Below, piece by piece: positions 1-11,804 of a DNA stretch of 64,000 bases. The DNA comes from Chalara sp. BL73. Taxonomy: Eukaryota > Ascomycota > Leotiomycetes > Helotiales. Location of the stretch: the NCBI GenBank assembly GCA_918026815.1, contig CAKJVC010000166.1, positions 21,870 to 85,869 on the forward strand. The letters run 5' to 3'. The translations under genes and the position numbers were made by a program. A model generated the notes under the pieces. The model worked only from the letters and a program-made list of their open reading frames with translations. It did not search any database and was not told where the DNA came from. Within the stretch, counting starts at the first letter, position 1; each line of letters starts with the position of its first letter.

Positions 1-753
1 TTGGTACTATAAAATTTGTTAGCCTCAGTTACGGCCGCCAATTTTGGAATGGCGAGCTCACAGTAGATCCAGAACTCTTGCCGATACTATACACCAGATG
101 CCAGAACCTGTATAGTAGTTGTAAACATCCTTGATGAATGTATCAACATCCATAACATTCATCCATCTATACATAGCTTTCTCCCGAGGAGTACCAGTTG
201 GTAACGTTATGGTTGATCGCGGAGTGCGTAGTCCTCTACGAGGTTCATCATCCAGATGAAGTCGCTGCTGTGCTAGTGCAGCTTCCCAATGTGCACGATT
301 TTCACGGCTTGATGGCCCAGGTATTGGTGTTTGCCTCTTCTGGGCTCTTGTTGGTTTGCTTGTTGGGGAGCCTTTGGCTGGAATTTCATGGTCTTCAACA
401 AGAAGCGACGCTGGAACTTCATCATCTCCCTCCTCTTCCAATAACCTAGGAGACTGCGCCAGCCATTTTGACCTGATCCGTTGTGTATCTCTACTCTTAG
501 AATCATTCCTTACTTTATGCTGCGGTAAGAATGCCGTGCTCTCTGTTGTGATACGACTGTCTTCGCCATTGAATATATCGTCATGGCCTAGCTCATCATC
601 GTGGAAACGAAGGTTCTCCTCATCAAGCGCCATTCCTGTTTGCTCTTCGAGATCCGATTCAGATGCCTCATCGTGTGCCTTGAGGTCCTCATATATGGAT
701 CGTGAGGGGGGGTTTGTTGGGAGCAAGCGCGATAGTAAGTTCGAGGACATCAT
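1..753 (-). CDS. ATG9: Autophagy protein Atg9, N-terminal part (runs off the left edge)
   Basis: Atg9 is the multispanning lipid scramblase carried on Golgi-derived vesicles that seed the autophagosome membrane. The visible 231 residues are the cytosolic N-terminal tail. They start MMSSNLLSRLLP, are rich in acidic and Ser/Pro residues, and end with the conserved stretch before the first membrane helix (KAMYRWMNVMDVDTFIKDVY, then IWCIVSARVLDLL). Exon 1 is 753-62. A 55-bp intron (61-7) has a GTGAGC donor, a GCTAAC branch and a TATAG acceptor. Splicing gives Leu-Thr at the junction, as in other Atg9 proteins. The gene continues beyond base 1. It is head-to-head with COG6, with 543 bp between start codons. 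Identity rests on motif recognition; the catalytic core is outside the window. Confidence 0.93.
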
Positions 754-1296
754 GGTTGGGAGAGAAAATGCGGTGGTGCTCTGCTATAAGACATGAATTT
801 CTGTGAGTCAAGCAACTGACTATACCACATGAGGCTCCTCCCGCTGCGCAACGCAGAAAAGTGATCAGGTGAATCGGCAACGACAGTCTGGATAGCCTAG
901 CAGGCGGAAATGATGTCGTCCATGAGACACTGCTAGGCGGCAAAATAAGGCGGTCACCCCGCGAAATCGGAAGTGGCTGGTGCATCATATGAAGCTTGGC
1001 ACTGCGAAGAAGATTTTGACGATGGAAGGCTCAGAATTGATGAAATTATATATATTATACTAAGAATATGCTTTCAAACGTACGTAGATCTAGAGTTAGT
1101 ATATTTAAGCACCCTTTTCCTTCAGAACGCAATTGTTTTCAGCGGTTCTATAGTGAGGGTAGATTTGACTGTGGCTGAGAATCACTATTCATACGCCACT
1201 TCATGCTATATAGACCCATAAACCACGAAACTTTCATGGAAGTCTACGTTTGATCAACAATGTACACTAGTGCGAGCCTGACGGAAGTCGTTGAAA
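754..1296. promoter_or_regulatory. Shared ATG9/COG6 upstream region
   Basis: The 543 bp between the divergent ATG9 and COG6 start codons hold no convincing gene. The ATG9-proximal part is GC-balanced and the centre (about 1040-1150) is AT-rich. No TATA box is well placed for either gene. Called a bidirectional promoter from position alone. Confidence 0.55.
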
Positions 1297-3442
1297 ATGG
1301 CCACTGACTACTTCCTTGCTCGTAAGGTCTCTGGATTGAGTGATGATCTAGAATCGCCTCCTGATGCGAGCACTCAAGCATTACGGAGCAATCCATTATC
1401 CACCAAAGTCACGAGTGTCCTCTCAGCATCGTATGCAGATTCTGATATAAGGGATGCACTGTCTTTACTAGACCAGAAGGGATTGACAAATAACGCAGCA
1501 ACTCGTCGACAGATACGATTAGATGTTCAGAAAGAGGTTATAGAAAGCAACAGGGACATCATTCGAGAATTCGGTCATGTGGCAGAGGTGCGTGGATCCC
1601 CCCATTCCCAAGACCTATAACTAAATATCGTAGCAACTTAAACGTATTGGGCTTACCATAGCCAGCCTGAATCGTGGTTGTGAAGAGATGAAGCGACACA
1701 TTTCGACTGCACACTTGGAGACCGCGCCTGTCCTTGAGGAATCAACTGCCTTGTTAAAGCAGAAAGAACAAGTTGAAACCAAGCAAAAGCTTCTGAAAGC
1801 TTTCAATACTCATTTTATCATGTCTGATGAGGATATATCCATACTCACGTCTACATCGGAGCCTGTTAATGATCGGTTCTTTTCAGTTCTCAACAGAGCA
1901 AAGAAGATTCAAAGTGATTGTGAGATATTGCTGGGTACAGAAAATCAACGGCTCGGACTTGAGATCATGGAACAGACTTCCAAGAACGTAAATGGAGCAT
2001 TTCAGAAGTTATACAGATGGATCCAGCGAGAGTTCAAATCCCTTAATCTGGAAAATCCACAGATTAGTGCATCCATTCGTAGAGCCTTAAGGGTGCTTGC
2101 GGAGCGTCCATCCTTGTTTCAGAGCTGTCTTAACTTCTTTGCTGAAGCCAGAGAACATATTTTATCCGACACCTTTTATACCGCCCTAACAGGCCGGACT
2201 GTCGGTGGAGAAGAAGATAACTCTCTCAAGCCTATTGAGCTTTCTGCCCATGATCCACTACGATACGTTGGAGATATCCTTGCCTGGACACATTCTGCAA
2301 CGGTTAGTGAACGTGAGGCGTTAGAGGTGTTGTTCATTTCTGAAGGAGATGAGATAGCAAGAAAAATCCAGGCTGGCCGCGAAAATGAACCATGGAGTCG
2401 AATTGTTGAGGATCAAGATCTTACGGGTGATTTCGATGGAGTGAAGGCCTTGAATGAGTTAGTCGATCGTGATGTTGCTGGAGTTGCGAGGGTGCTGCGT
2501 CAACGTGTAGGACAGGTCATTCAAAGCCACGAGGAGACAATTTTGGCATACAAAATCGCGAACCTGTTGAATTTCTACCGTGTCACCTTCTCCAAGCTAC
2601 TTGGCGACGATTCAGTTCTCTTAGAATCCCTCTCTGGCCTGGAAGAGTCGGCCCTACGGCAATTTAGAGCCTTAATGCGGGAGCATGTTGCCAGCCTACA
2701 GGCTGATCAACAAGTTGCTCCGTCAGATCTTAATCCTCCAGATTTCTTACAAGAAGGCTTGAAACAATTGACAGCAATTATGAAGACCTACGAAACATCG
2801 TTCACCTCCGAAAGCACCCGAGAAGATGATTTCGAATCCGTGCTTGTAGAGGCATTTGATCCATTCATGAAAGGAAGTGAAAACTTGGCAAAGGATCTAG
2901 CGGCTCCTAATGATATTATTTACACGATCAATTGTCTGCTAGCAGCTCGAAATATCTTGGCGCCGTTTGATTTCATCAGTAGGCGTCTCTCCAACCTTCA
3001 GAGCAAAATAGAGGAGCACTCTCGCGCGCTTGTCAAACAACAATATAATTTCTTTCGAGCTAATTCAGGGCTACAGCCTCTGATCGAAGCTCTAGCGCCA
3101 ATAACAGACACGAAAGAAGACTTAATCTCAATTCGCTCTTTGGGCCCTTTCAAACCTGAGATTCTTACACAGTCCAGTCAGACATTGGATGACTTCTTAC
3201 CCTCTGCTCTGATGGATGCTATGGAAGACCTGAAGGAATTGCAAAGCTCGTCGTTGGCGAGGGAAATTACGGAGGAAGCAGCGGATAGTTTCTGCAATGA
3301 TTTCGAGCAGGTGGAAGAAAAGCTGATTGCATCAGACAATGCTTGGGAACAAGATGCTGACGAGGAGGCATTGTCTACAACGCAGCCTCTACGCGAGTTG
3401 TTTCCCAGAACAAGTGGAGAGATAAGAGTTTTGCTCTCCTAG
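1297..3442 (+). CDS. COG6: Conserved oligomeric Golgi complex subunit 6
   Basis: Cog6 is a lobe B subunit of the COG tether, which captures retrograde vesicles at the Golgi. Two exons, 1297-1587 and 1634-3442, are joined over a 46-bp phase-0 intron (GTGCGT donor, ACTAA branch, GTAG acceptor). The product is about 699 residues, the usual size for fungal Cog6. The junction restores the family sequence [23 protein letters not shown]. The N-terminal part is coiled-coil-like, followed by the helical COG6 repeat region (for example [20 protein letters not shown]). The ATG at 1297 is used; a TTG two codons upstream is not a eukaryotic start. No membrane segment or signal peptide is seen, as expected for a peripheral cytosolic subunit. 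Confidence 0.95.
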
Positions 3443-3853
3443 AGAGTGAAATTATTGTACAGTCAAGAAATGTGGTAGATATAATCTTCTCACTGTAAAC
3501 TTCTTCCTTCTACTTTCCACCATGTCTCATTTAAGTGGCTCAATGACCAGGTGGAGCTTGATACGTTCGTATTAGTCGACTCACTCTTACCCCAGCTACA
3601 ATACACATCACCGTAAGCACAGCCTCATATGCGTCGCTGCAGGCTTTTTGGTAGGCTCCGACTTGCTGTATGTTTCTTGGCAAAGCGCCACTTCAGTATA
3701 TGTCCTACCAACCGTTCCACCAGGCGGCTATAAATCCCGTGACCAGTCAAGCAACATCCCGGCGCTTATCTTCGAACCCAAGTCTTTCCTGTTTCGCCCT
3801 GCGTTAGAGACAATCTATCGTCAAATTTTGAGAATGCTCGCCTGCTGCTCAAT
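3443..3853. other. Intergenic spacer, no gene seen
   Basis: About 410 bp between the COG6 stop and the start of the NACHT-ankyrin gene. A short open frame at 3648-3857 has no recognisable product. The region presumably holds the COG6 3' end and the promoter of the downstream NLR. Confidence 0.5.
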
Positions 3854-6800
3854 ATGAGTTTTGGATTCAGTGTCGGCGATTTCATAACTGTTCTCAAGCT
3901 TGTGGAGAATGTTCGTTCCCGTTTTCGCAACGCGCCTAAACAATTCAAGGCTATCGCTGACGAGTAAGCCTCTTTTCTCTTCATCTTTTTACATTTGACC
4001 AAAGCTAACTTCACTTTAGGGTAAAGAATCTACGAAATGTTTTGGAAGATATTTGCGACACTTTGAAAGAGGGAGCAGAAGGCGGTGAATTCTGTTTGAG
4101 TCCAAAGCAGGAGCAACATTCGAAAGATATCCTCTCGACTTGCCAGATAATACTCAAAGAGCTCGAAGAGAAGGTTAAAGACAATGAAGCGCTCTCCAAA
4201 GATTCACAAAACAAGGGATCGAAGCCTCAGAGGCTTTGGAAGCGACTCAAATGGAGCCCTTCCGACATGTCTGAACTTCGAGATCGAATGGTTTCTAATG
4301 TCGGACTGTTAAATGGATTCCTTGGAAATTTAAACAGGTAGGCTGTAATCAAAATCTTACATCAAACGGTGTGCTAATTAAACCCCGACAGCGGTCTCCT
4401 TCAAACAGTCAATCAGAACACTCAAAATACTAGAAATGATGTCGAGTATTTAAAGACAGCCGAGCAAAAGAGGGAAACGGTTAATGAAGAAAGAGCACGT
4501 GACAACATCCTCAAGCGGCTCTTAAAATATGATTCTGAGGCACGGCATAGCACATACCTCAATGCGCGCCAGCCGGGCTCAGGCCAATGGTTTCTCAACT
4601 CCCCAGAGTTCTTATCCTGGTTCAATGGCGAAAGAAGCACAACATTATTCTGTCCCGGCATTCCAGGAGCTGGAAAATCCATTATTGCGTCTATTGTTAT
4701 CGACTATATACAAAACAAGATATCTACTTCGCCCGACCAGGAAGAAATAGGTCTTGCGTTTTTATACTGCGATTACAAAACCAGTGACAAGCAGTCTACT
4801 TACAACTTTCTGGTCAGCTTACTTTCTCAACTTCTTCAAGAACAACGCAATTTGCCAAAAGCAGTTACAGAGGCATTCTCGAAAGGAAAGGATCTGAGCT
4901 TATCTGATGTCAGTTCATTATTAACGTCTGTTATACAAAAATATAAGCGCATTGTTTTTATCGTAGATGCCTTTGACGAGTGTAAAGACGATGTCCGAGA
5001 AGATCTATTTTCTGAATTGGTTAATATTCGCAAAGAAAGCCATGTCTCTATTCTTGTTACATCACGTCCACATTTAGCATCGATGTTTGAAAAGGAAGCA
5101 AAACTTGAGATTCGGGCCGATAATGCAGACGTAAAAGAATATTTGACGAAAAGCTTTTTACGCTTTTACCCATTTGTCCGACAAAACTTGAAGTTACAGA
5201 AGCGTATTATAAAAACCATTTTAGAGGTTGCAGATGGAATGTAAGCGAAATTCAGTCCTATTCAAGAGCCGCTTTTTAAAATCATCTAGGTTCCTTCTCG
5301 CGCGGCTGCAAGCCGAATCTTTGCGGCTAAAAACAAATTTCTCTGCCTTGGACAAAGCATTGAAATCGCTTCGTAAACGCCGAGTTAGTTCAGCATTGAG
5401 CCATGCCTATGGCGAAGCTATCGAGAGAATAGAGTCACAAGACAAAGAGCTGCAAACTCTTGCTAGAATTGTGATATCTTGGGTTTTCTTCGCCAAAAGG
5501 CAATTGAGTCTCCAGGAGCTTCAGCATGCTCTAGCCACTCAGGCTGCCAAGCCAGATAATGCTGGTATTAGTGTTGCCAAGGATGGTTCCTATTTTGATG
5601 ATGTCTTTGATGGTATCTCTGACGATGTTTCCGATGATGTCTCTGAAGATGTTTCTAATGGTGTCTTTGATGACGTCTCCGATGATGTCTCTGATGATGT
5701 CTCTGATCTGGAAGAAGACGCTGACATACGCGATGCAGGTGATGCTTCTCAGGGTTCTGCTTTATCTAGAAAGCAACATCACAATATGCTCAATCTTGGA
5801 TGTATAACAAGCAGAGATATAATCCTATCATCATGTGCTGGACTCGTTGCTATTGAGGAGGAGACCGACAATATTATATTTGTTCATTATACAACTCAGG
5901 AATTTTTCGAGAAAAACTTCCCTGTCGAATGGGGTGATTCAAGAACAATCGAAACAACTATCGCCATTACGTGTTTATCATATCTCAGTTATGATGGAAT
6001 ATATGATCCGGCCACTAAGAAATCCCTCAATTTCAACTTAAGCTTGAAATATCGCTCAATACTGGAAAATCTCCCTGCATTTATTGACAATAGCAGTCAG
6101 AAAGGGGCATCTACTGAAATAAGTTCGCATTTCATGGAAGATTACGAAAAGTATGAAGGAAATATAAAAAGCTCCGGGGCCCAGTACAAAGCCCGTAAAT
6201 TAATGGAACTGAAAGCAAAATACTTGAGCTTTTCAAAATATGCCGCTACATACTGGGGTGCACACGCTTGCGATTCATCCCCAGAATACGTTCCTAAAGC
6301 TATGAATATCCTGAGCGACAAATTAAAATTGCTTGGGGCTGTGTTTTTTGTAGATTGGAATCAAATTGAAGGAGATGCCTATCACTCCAGTTGGGATAGG
6401 TATCGTATAGCGTCTATTGCGTCGGTATCGGCTTGCCATCTAGTCGCCAGATTGAATTCGAATGTAATGGTTGAGCACTTGGTGAAATCAAACCTGCCGC
6501 TCGATTTGAGGGATATAAATGAACGGACTCCACTCGCATATGCAAACCCATTCACTGTAAAGACTCTTCTAGAAACTGGATGTGCCAATCCAGTGGCCAA
6601 AGATAAGCATGGCGCTGCGCCTATCCACCATGCAGCAGACAAAGGTTATTCGGCAAGTATCAAGCTTCTTGTTGAAATGGCTGGTGTTGATGTCAATTTG
6701 GGCGATGAAGATGGAGTGACACCGCTTCATTATGCAGTAAGGGCAAATCACGTAAATTGCGTCAAGCTACTCCTCAGCTTACCACATATTGATCATAACT

Positions 6801-8086
6801 CACACGACAGATATTGCCATACTCCATTACATTTTGCAGCAAGAGTAGGCTACACTGAATGTGCCCGAGTTCTCTTAGCATCCTATGGTATTGAAATCGG
6901 TGCCAAGATTGGTGAGAAACGGACGCCACCACACGCAGCCAGTCATGGGAAATCTGAGAGCGAGGAACTTTTCGAGGTTGAGGCTGAAGCACGAGGTGTA
7001 GAGGGGCAGACTCCCTGTGATGAATCTGTCTCACATGGCCACTCCACCACCACTGTCGCCACATCATTGATTGACCCGAGAGTTGGCTTGGATGATGCAA
7101 ACATATATGGAAACACGCCATTTCTCTGTGCGGTTTCCAGTGGCCGTGTTGATACCACCCAACTCTTCATGTCTCTCGATTGCATTGATAAGCAAAGAAG
7201 AGATAAACGGGGAAATACCGCTCTGCATAAAACTGCAGACTCTTTCCGCACCGGCGTCCTGACGTACCTTCTATCTACAGGGCAATTCGACATGGAATCG
7301 ACGAATGAGGCAGGCTGGACTCCATTAGCTGCGGCTATAATGAATAGGAGATTATCGCATGCCAAAATCCTGCTGAACCACTCAACAGATGCGAAATTCA
7401 TTGACAAATCAGGCAGATCTCTGCTACATCTTGCCGCGGTAGGCGGCATATCGCGGAATGATTCAATGCTGGCCCCAACCCTTGAATTGCTCTTGGATAA
7501 GGGGCTTGATGTAAACCTACAGGACCAATATGGCTACACACCACTGATGTATGCCCTTGGCCACCAGAAATATGGACTGGACAAATATGTCGCGTTCTTT
7601 GTTTCCAGAAGAGAGGCTCAATTAGATATCGCAAATACGAAAGGCAGGACGGCGCTTCATTACGCTGCCATGCACAAACATTCTCGGTTAAAAGAGGCGA
7701 GTTTTCAAATGGTACTCGAGAAGACGAGCACCGCCGCCCGAAACATGGCAAACGTCGATGGGCTCACGCCACTCATGTACGCCGCAAGAAACAAAGACTT
7801 CATGTTTAAGGTGCTGCTTCAAACTAGCGACATCGACTTCAATTTCAAAAGAAAAGATGGCGAGACGGCGTTTTCGCAAGCCGTACGCTTTGGTCAGGTT
7901 GAGAATGTCAAACTACTACTAGAACGGAGCGATGTTGAGTTGGATTGGGTCTCTAAGAAGGGGATGACAGCGTATGACCTGGTGGTGGAAGATAAGGCTA
8001 GCATTGAATGGTACAATGGTGCGAGGAAGCAGGCAATGATTGAGCTTCTTGAAAGCGATCCTCGAACATACATATCTAACAGGTAG
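3854..8086 (+). CDS. NACHT-ankyrin NLR-like protein
   Basis: A STAND-type NTPase of the fungal NLR class, proteins linked to non-self recognition and heterokaryon incompatibility. Four exons (3854-3963, 4020-4337, 4392-5240, 5290-8086) encode about 1357 residues. The start MSFGFSVGDFITVLKLVENV is the N-terminal segment often found in this class. The NACHT domain has a P-loop GIPGAGKS (about 231-238) and Walker B FIVDAFDEC (about 333-341). A winged-helix-like region follows (VHYTTQEFFEK). About a dozen ankyrin repeats span residues 836-1340 (for example DGVTPLHYAVRANHVNCVKLLL). All three introns are short and restore frame: GTAAGC/TTTAG, GTAGGC/ACAG, GTAAGC/CTAG. A nine-unit acidic repeat interrupts the linker. 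The ligand is unknown. The N-terminal effector class was not assigned. Confidence 0.93.
5597..5704 (+). repeat. 12-bp coding minisatellite, nine units
   Basis: Nine consecutive 12-nt units related to GATGATGTCTCT sit inside the NACHT-ankyrin exon. They encode DDVF, DGIS, DDVS, DDVS, EDVS, NGVF, DDVS, DDVS, DDVS at about residues 528-563. Units differ mainly at third positions. The repeat lies between the helical end of the NTPase module and the HYTTQEFFE segment, where family members usually have a short variable loop. Confidence 0.93.
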
Positions 8087-8930
8087 GATATTGAGGCACG
8101 CTCAATTTGAGACGGACCAGTTGTTTTGGATGTAATTTAAAGCTCTGCGAATTCCACACCTAGGCGTGATACTTGACTCTCTACATTTTAAGGCCCTTCG
8201 AGGATTCGATTCTCCTTCTGACTGAATTTACTTTAGCTTGTCAAGTTTTTTATAACACGGCGTTGTCACCCGTGGTCCGCTGAAACCCAAAGAAGTTTGG
8301 GCATATGATCTCACGAGCTGCCGAAGAGACAAAAACATGCTTGCAAAGTTGGTCATTTCTTCGTAAAATATCACGAGCCCATGGCGGCTCCATATATTGC
8401 TGACTTCATCCTTTCTCTCGGGTTCGTCAAGCGCTTAGTAGCGGCTATTGCATACCCGAGTCTCGCTAGCTTCTATTTAGTGGCAGAGCGATCTCAGTAA
8501 GCTTACAGTATAGGCGACAAGTGTAGACAATGGTTGCAAGTATTGCTTGTAGCATATTAGCAGGTAAATCAACTGGCTCGGGACCGCAACCTAGCCGCCT
8601 TTTATCTATTCTATGAGGGATTTTTATCAGGTCATTGCGTCGTGGACGATGTGTCGAATGTATCGGAAAAAAGTCCTCATCACCTATCAACCAGCGTAAT
8701 TTTTCCAACTGTATCTAGTTTATCATTTTGGCAATTGAAAAATGTCTTCTCTCCACATTACCAAGCGTTACGTGAGATATCGTATGTTGGCACAACAGGC
8801 TAGACGCCAGTCTGTATTCGTACCATGGCCCCAACATATATTCAGCTCTGTCAAGCTCCTTACGAAAATGCTTACGTTCAGCTGTTTTTTGTCCAAGGGT
8901 GATGACGGCCAGAAAAGGTCAGAGCGGACG
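8087..8930. other. Intergenic spacer, no gene seen
   Basis: About 0.85 kb between the NLR stop and the TATA box of the GMC gene. Open frames at 8466-8708 (-) and 8742-8960 (+) lack recognisable domains. I see no tRNA, repeat array or transposon end here. Confidence 0.45.
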
Positions 8931-8938
8931 TATATAAG
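8931..8938 (+). promoter_or_regulatory. TATA box of the GMC oxidoreductase gene
   Basis: TATATAAG lies 89 bp upstream of the ATG at 9020, a normal spacing for a fungal TATA promoter with a short leader. GC-rich GACGGCC and CGGCCGTCCG words flank it and could bind a regulator. This is inferred from sequence only. Confidence 0.65.
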
Positions 8939-9019
8939 GACTGTCGGCCGTCCGCTTTAACCACTTTCCCGTTATTTATTCTTCGAAATTTGAACCACAT
9001 AGAAAACCTGAACTTCAAA

Positions 9020-11228
9020 ATGTTGGTCGACTCTCCTGGGCAGTTTGCAAACAAGCGCTATGACTACGTCATTGTCGGCGGAGGAACAGCTGGGCTGGTT
9101 CTTGCTGCGCGCCTTACCGAGGACCCAGATGTATCGGTGGGTGTCATTGAAGCTGGGAAGAACCACCTTGCAGATCCAAACGTCCTGGTGCCTGGACGTG
9201 AGTGCTCTCGAACCGTTAATCGAGCCATGCTAATTTGCTCAGTGATCTTCGGCGCCCTTGGTAATGCCAATTATGATTGGCGTTTTCAGTCGGTCCCTCA
9301 AGTATGTGTCTCTCTATCAGGTTGCAATCGAGATGGTTGACTGATGTGACAAGAAACATATTAACAACCGTATCATCGCCCAAAACAGAGGCAAGATCTT
9401 GGGTGGATCAAGGTGAGTGGTAGATCCTCGCAATGATTTGTCGGGCTGATGATAAAAGTGCAATCAATGGCATGATGTGTACCTATGCCTCGAAAAGAGA
9501 CATTGACAGCTGGGAGAAACTCGGAAATCCTGGCTGGGCTTTTGACGACCTAGCGCCATATTACGAAAAGTTCTCTAGTTTTACAGAGCCTTCAAAGGAG
9601 ACTGAGAAGTATTATTCTACTGACGACGTCATTGACCCTAAGCTCCACGAGGTCAAAGGGCCTATCAAGACTTCGTTTCCTGTCAACAAGAAGTTTGCCA
9701 GCAAAGCGTGGGTCAGCGCTTTTGACAACCTGGGATTGAAACAAACCGTAGATCCCCAATCCGGGAGAGGAAATGGCGGTTATAGGTTGGTGACATCCTT
9801 GACTTAAAATGCATTATAGCTGATGAATATCAGCTCCCTAATGACCGTTGATCCTTCGAACTCTACTCGAAGCTATTCCGCAACAGGATACTTCCAGCCT
9901 AATGCAGGACGACCAAACCTCACAGTTTTAGTTGATGCTCAAGCAACCAAGATAACGTTCGATGATCGGCAGGGCAAGCAACCACGAGCCAGCGGCGTAG
10001 ACTTCACTTCAGCAGGCAGCAACTACCATGTTGAAGCCGAGCATGAGGTCTTGATCTGCTCAGGAGCGTTTCAATCTCCTCAGCTTCTTGAGTTGTCTGG
10101 AATCGGTTCAAAGAAAATCCTCGAGCCGCTCGGCATTGACGTGATTGTCAACAATGCTAACGTCGGTGAAAATCTTCAAGATCATGCAACCGTTCCCATA
10201 TCTTTCGAGACGGAAGATAATGCTATTACGTATGATGATTATGAACTCGCAGGCTTTGTGGAAGCTGCGACGCAGGAATTCTACAATGACCAGGGTGGTC
10301 TGTTCACCTCCTTGAGTAAGTGACTCCATTACAGCTCCGTATCACAAACATCCGTTGCAGACCATCGAATGCTCTTCCACCGCCATAAAAATAGCTAACC
10401 AAGGTGAACCTAGTAACCAACAACGCCAACCTCTCCTACCACCAGGTCGACGCGCAAGTCGGCCACGTCTCACCCACCCCCATCAAAACCCTCGTCGACG
10501 AAGCAAATCTCACCGCGCCACGCGCCCTCAAAAAACAATATGCCCTCCTCGGCGACGCCATCCTCGACCCTAAAGACAGCGCCTACCAATTCATCTACAT
10601 CCCTATCGGCTTCAACCTGGGCATGCAGATCGGCGCTGGACCACAGGTCCCCGGAAACTTCCTTACCATCGAAACCTCCATCTCGCGGGTCTACTCCCGC
10701 GGCAGCGTGCACATCGCGTCGAAGGACCCCTTGGCCCCACCGCTCATCGATCCGAATTACCTGAGCCACCCGCTTGATCTGGAGCTCTTCGCCAACGGGG
10801 CGCTCTTCTTGCAGCACCTGGCGCGCACGGAACCGCTCGCGAAGAAACTGAAGGATGGCGGGCGGGCGCTCAGGAAGAGTTATTACGAGCTGAACAAGGA
10901 AAACGTGAAGCAGTTCGTCAAAGAAGGGCTATCTACCGAGTATCACCCCTTGGGATCCTGCGCCATGTTGCCGGAGAAGGAAGGCGGCGTCGTAGATACC
11001 AAGCTGAGGGTTTATGGTGTTAAGGGCTTGCGCGTTGTGGATGCAAGCGTGTTCCCCATGGAGATCAGGAACAATTTACAGACGACCGTTTATGCGGTTG
11101 CGGAGAAGGCGGCAGATATTATTAAGGCGGATTGGAGGGCTAGGAGGGAGGCTGTGAATGGGGGGAAGAGGAGCGCGGATGAGGAAACGGTGGGAGAGGA
11201 GACCGGGAAAAGGGCGAAAAGGTTTTAG
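9020..11228 (+). CDS. GMC-family FAD-dependent oxidoreductase
   Basis: A glucose-methanol-choline oxidoreductase, which oxidises an alcohol with an FAD cofactor; the substrate cannot be told. Six exons (9020-9197, 9243-9301, 9354-9412, 9459-9785, 9834-10315, 10414-11228) give about 639 residues. The N-terminus carries the Rossmann FAD motif [29 protein letters not shown] is the first GMC signature region, and a second lies near [16 protein letters not shown]. The C-terminus has HPLGSCAM with the catalytic His; the second catalytic position appears to be Asn in the [18 protein letters not shown] segment. No signal peptide is visible, so an intracellular enzyme is likely. The last 25 residues are charged and hold two basic clusters (GGKRS and GKRAKRF). 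Intron 4 uses the acceptor at 9833, because the acceptor at 9819 would leave too short an intron and an early stop. Confidence 0.9.
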
Positions 11229-11804
11229 TTAGGCGGAGATGTTGCGTTTTCTGTATGATTATGCGATTTACTTTTTAAAGCATGATAAAGTTGACGCTGG
11301 GAGTCTATCAAGCGAGGGAAGCATTGCGTTGGAGGAGGGAAATAGCAGCGGAATATGTTATATAAATCACGGAAGGAGTTTAATTGGCTTGGAAGATATT
11401 TTACTGTAATAGATGTTGGTTGACATATACCCGCATGTCCTGGCACGGAGAAGACATATTCTGATTTTTAAAAAGAGTAAAGTCTATTAAACGAGAGGCT
11501 AGCTTGGGGTTCGTCTCTCGGAATCGCTTCTGCAGATCCTTAACTGCGAGGATAATTTCATACATATCGATTATACTTAATCCTGACCAACTTGAAGGAT
11601 TGTGTTCAAAATACGATACAGGGTTAAATATTCAGCTTACATATTTGTTATTTGATTAATGAGACGCTTTTACATAATTGCTGTATAAATTGGGAGTGTA
11701 TGTTCATCGCTCACTTAAGCTGTCTAATCCGTCGCCACCGAAACAATCTCGTTCGCTTCACAGTCGATTACGACGAGAATGGAGATGTGAGGCGCCTTGA
11801 TCCC
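11229..11804. other. Convergent 3' intergenic region
   Basis: About 576 bp between the stop codons of the convergent GMC oxidoreductase and N-myristoyltransferase genes. It is AT-rich from about 11560 to 11700. It presumably contains both polyadenylation regions. No gene is seen. Confidence 0.5.

Noticed and set aside
356..796. Plus-strand frame over the ATG9 5' end
   Set aside because: It is antisense to the conserved Atg9 N-terminal exon and has no family similarity.
9786..9819. Shorter fourth intron in the GMC gene
   Set aside because: It would be 34 bp, below the fungal minimum, and with its phase leads to an immediate TGA; the acceptor at 9833 gives a 48-bp intron and restores the family sequence.
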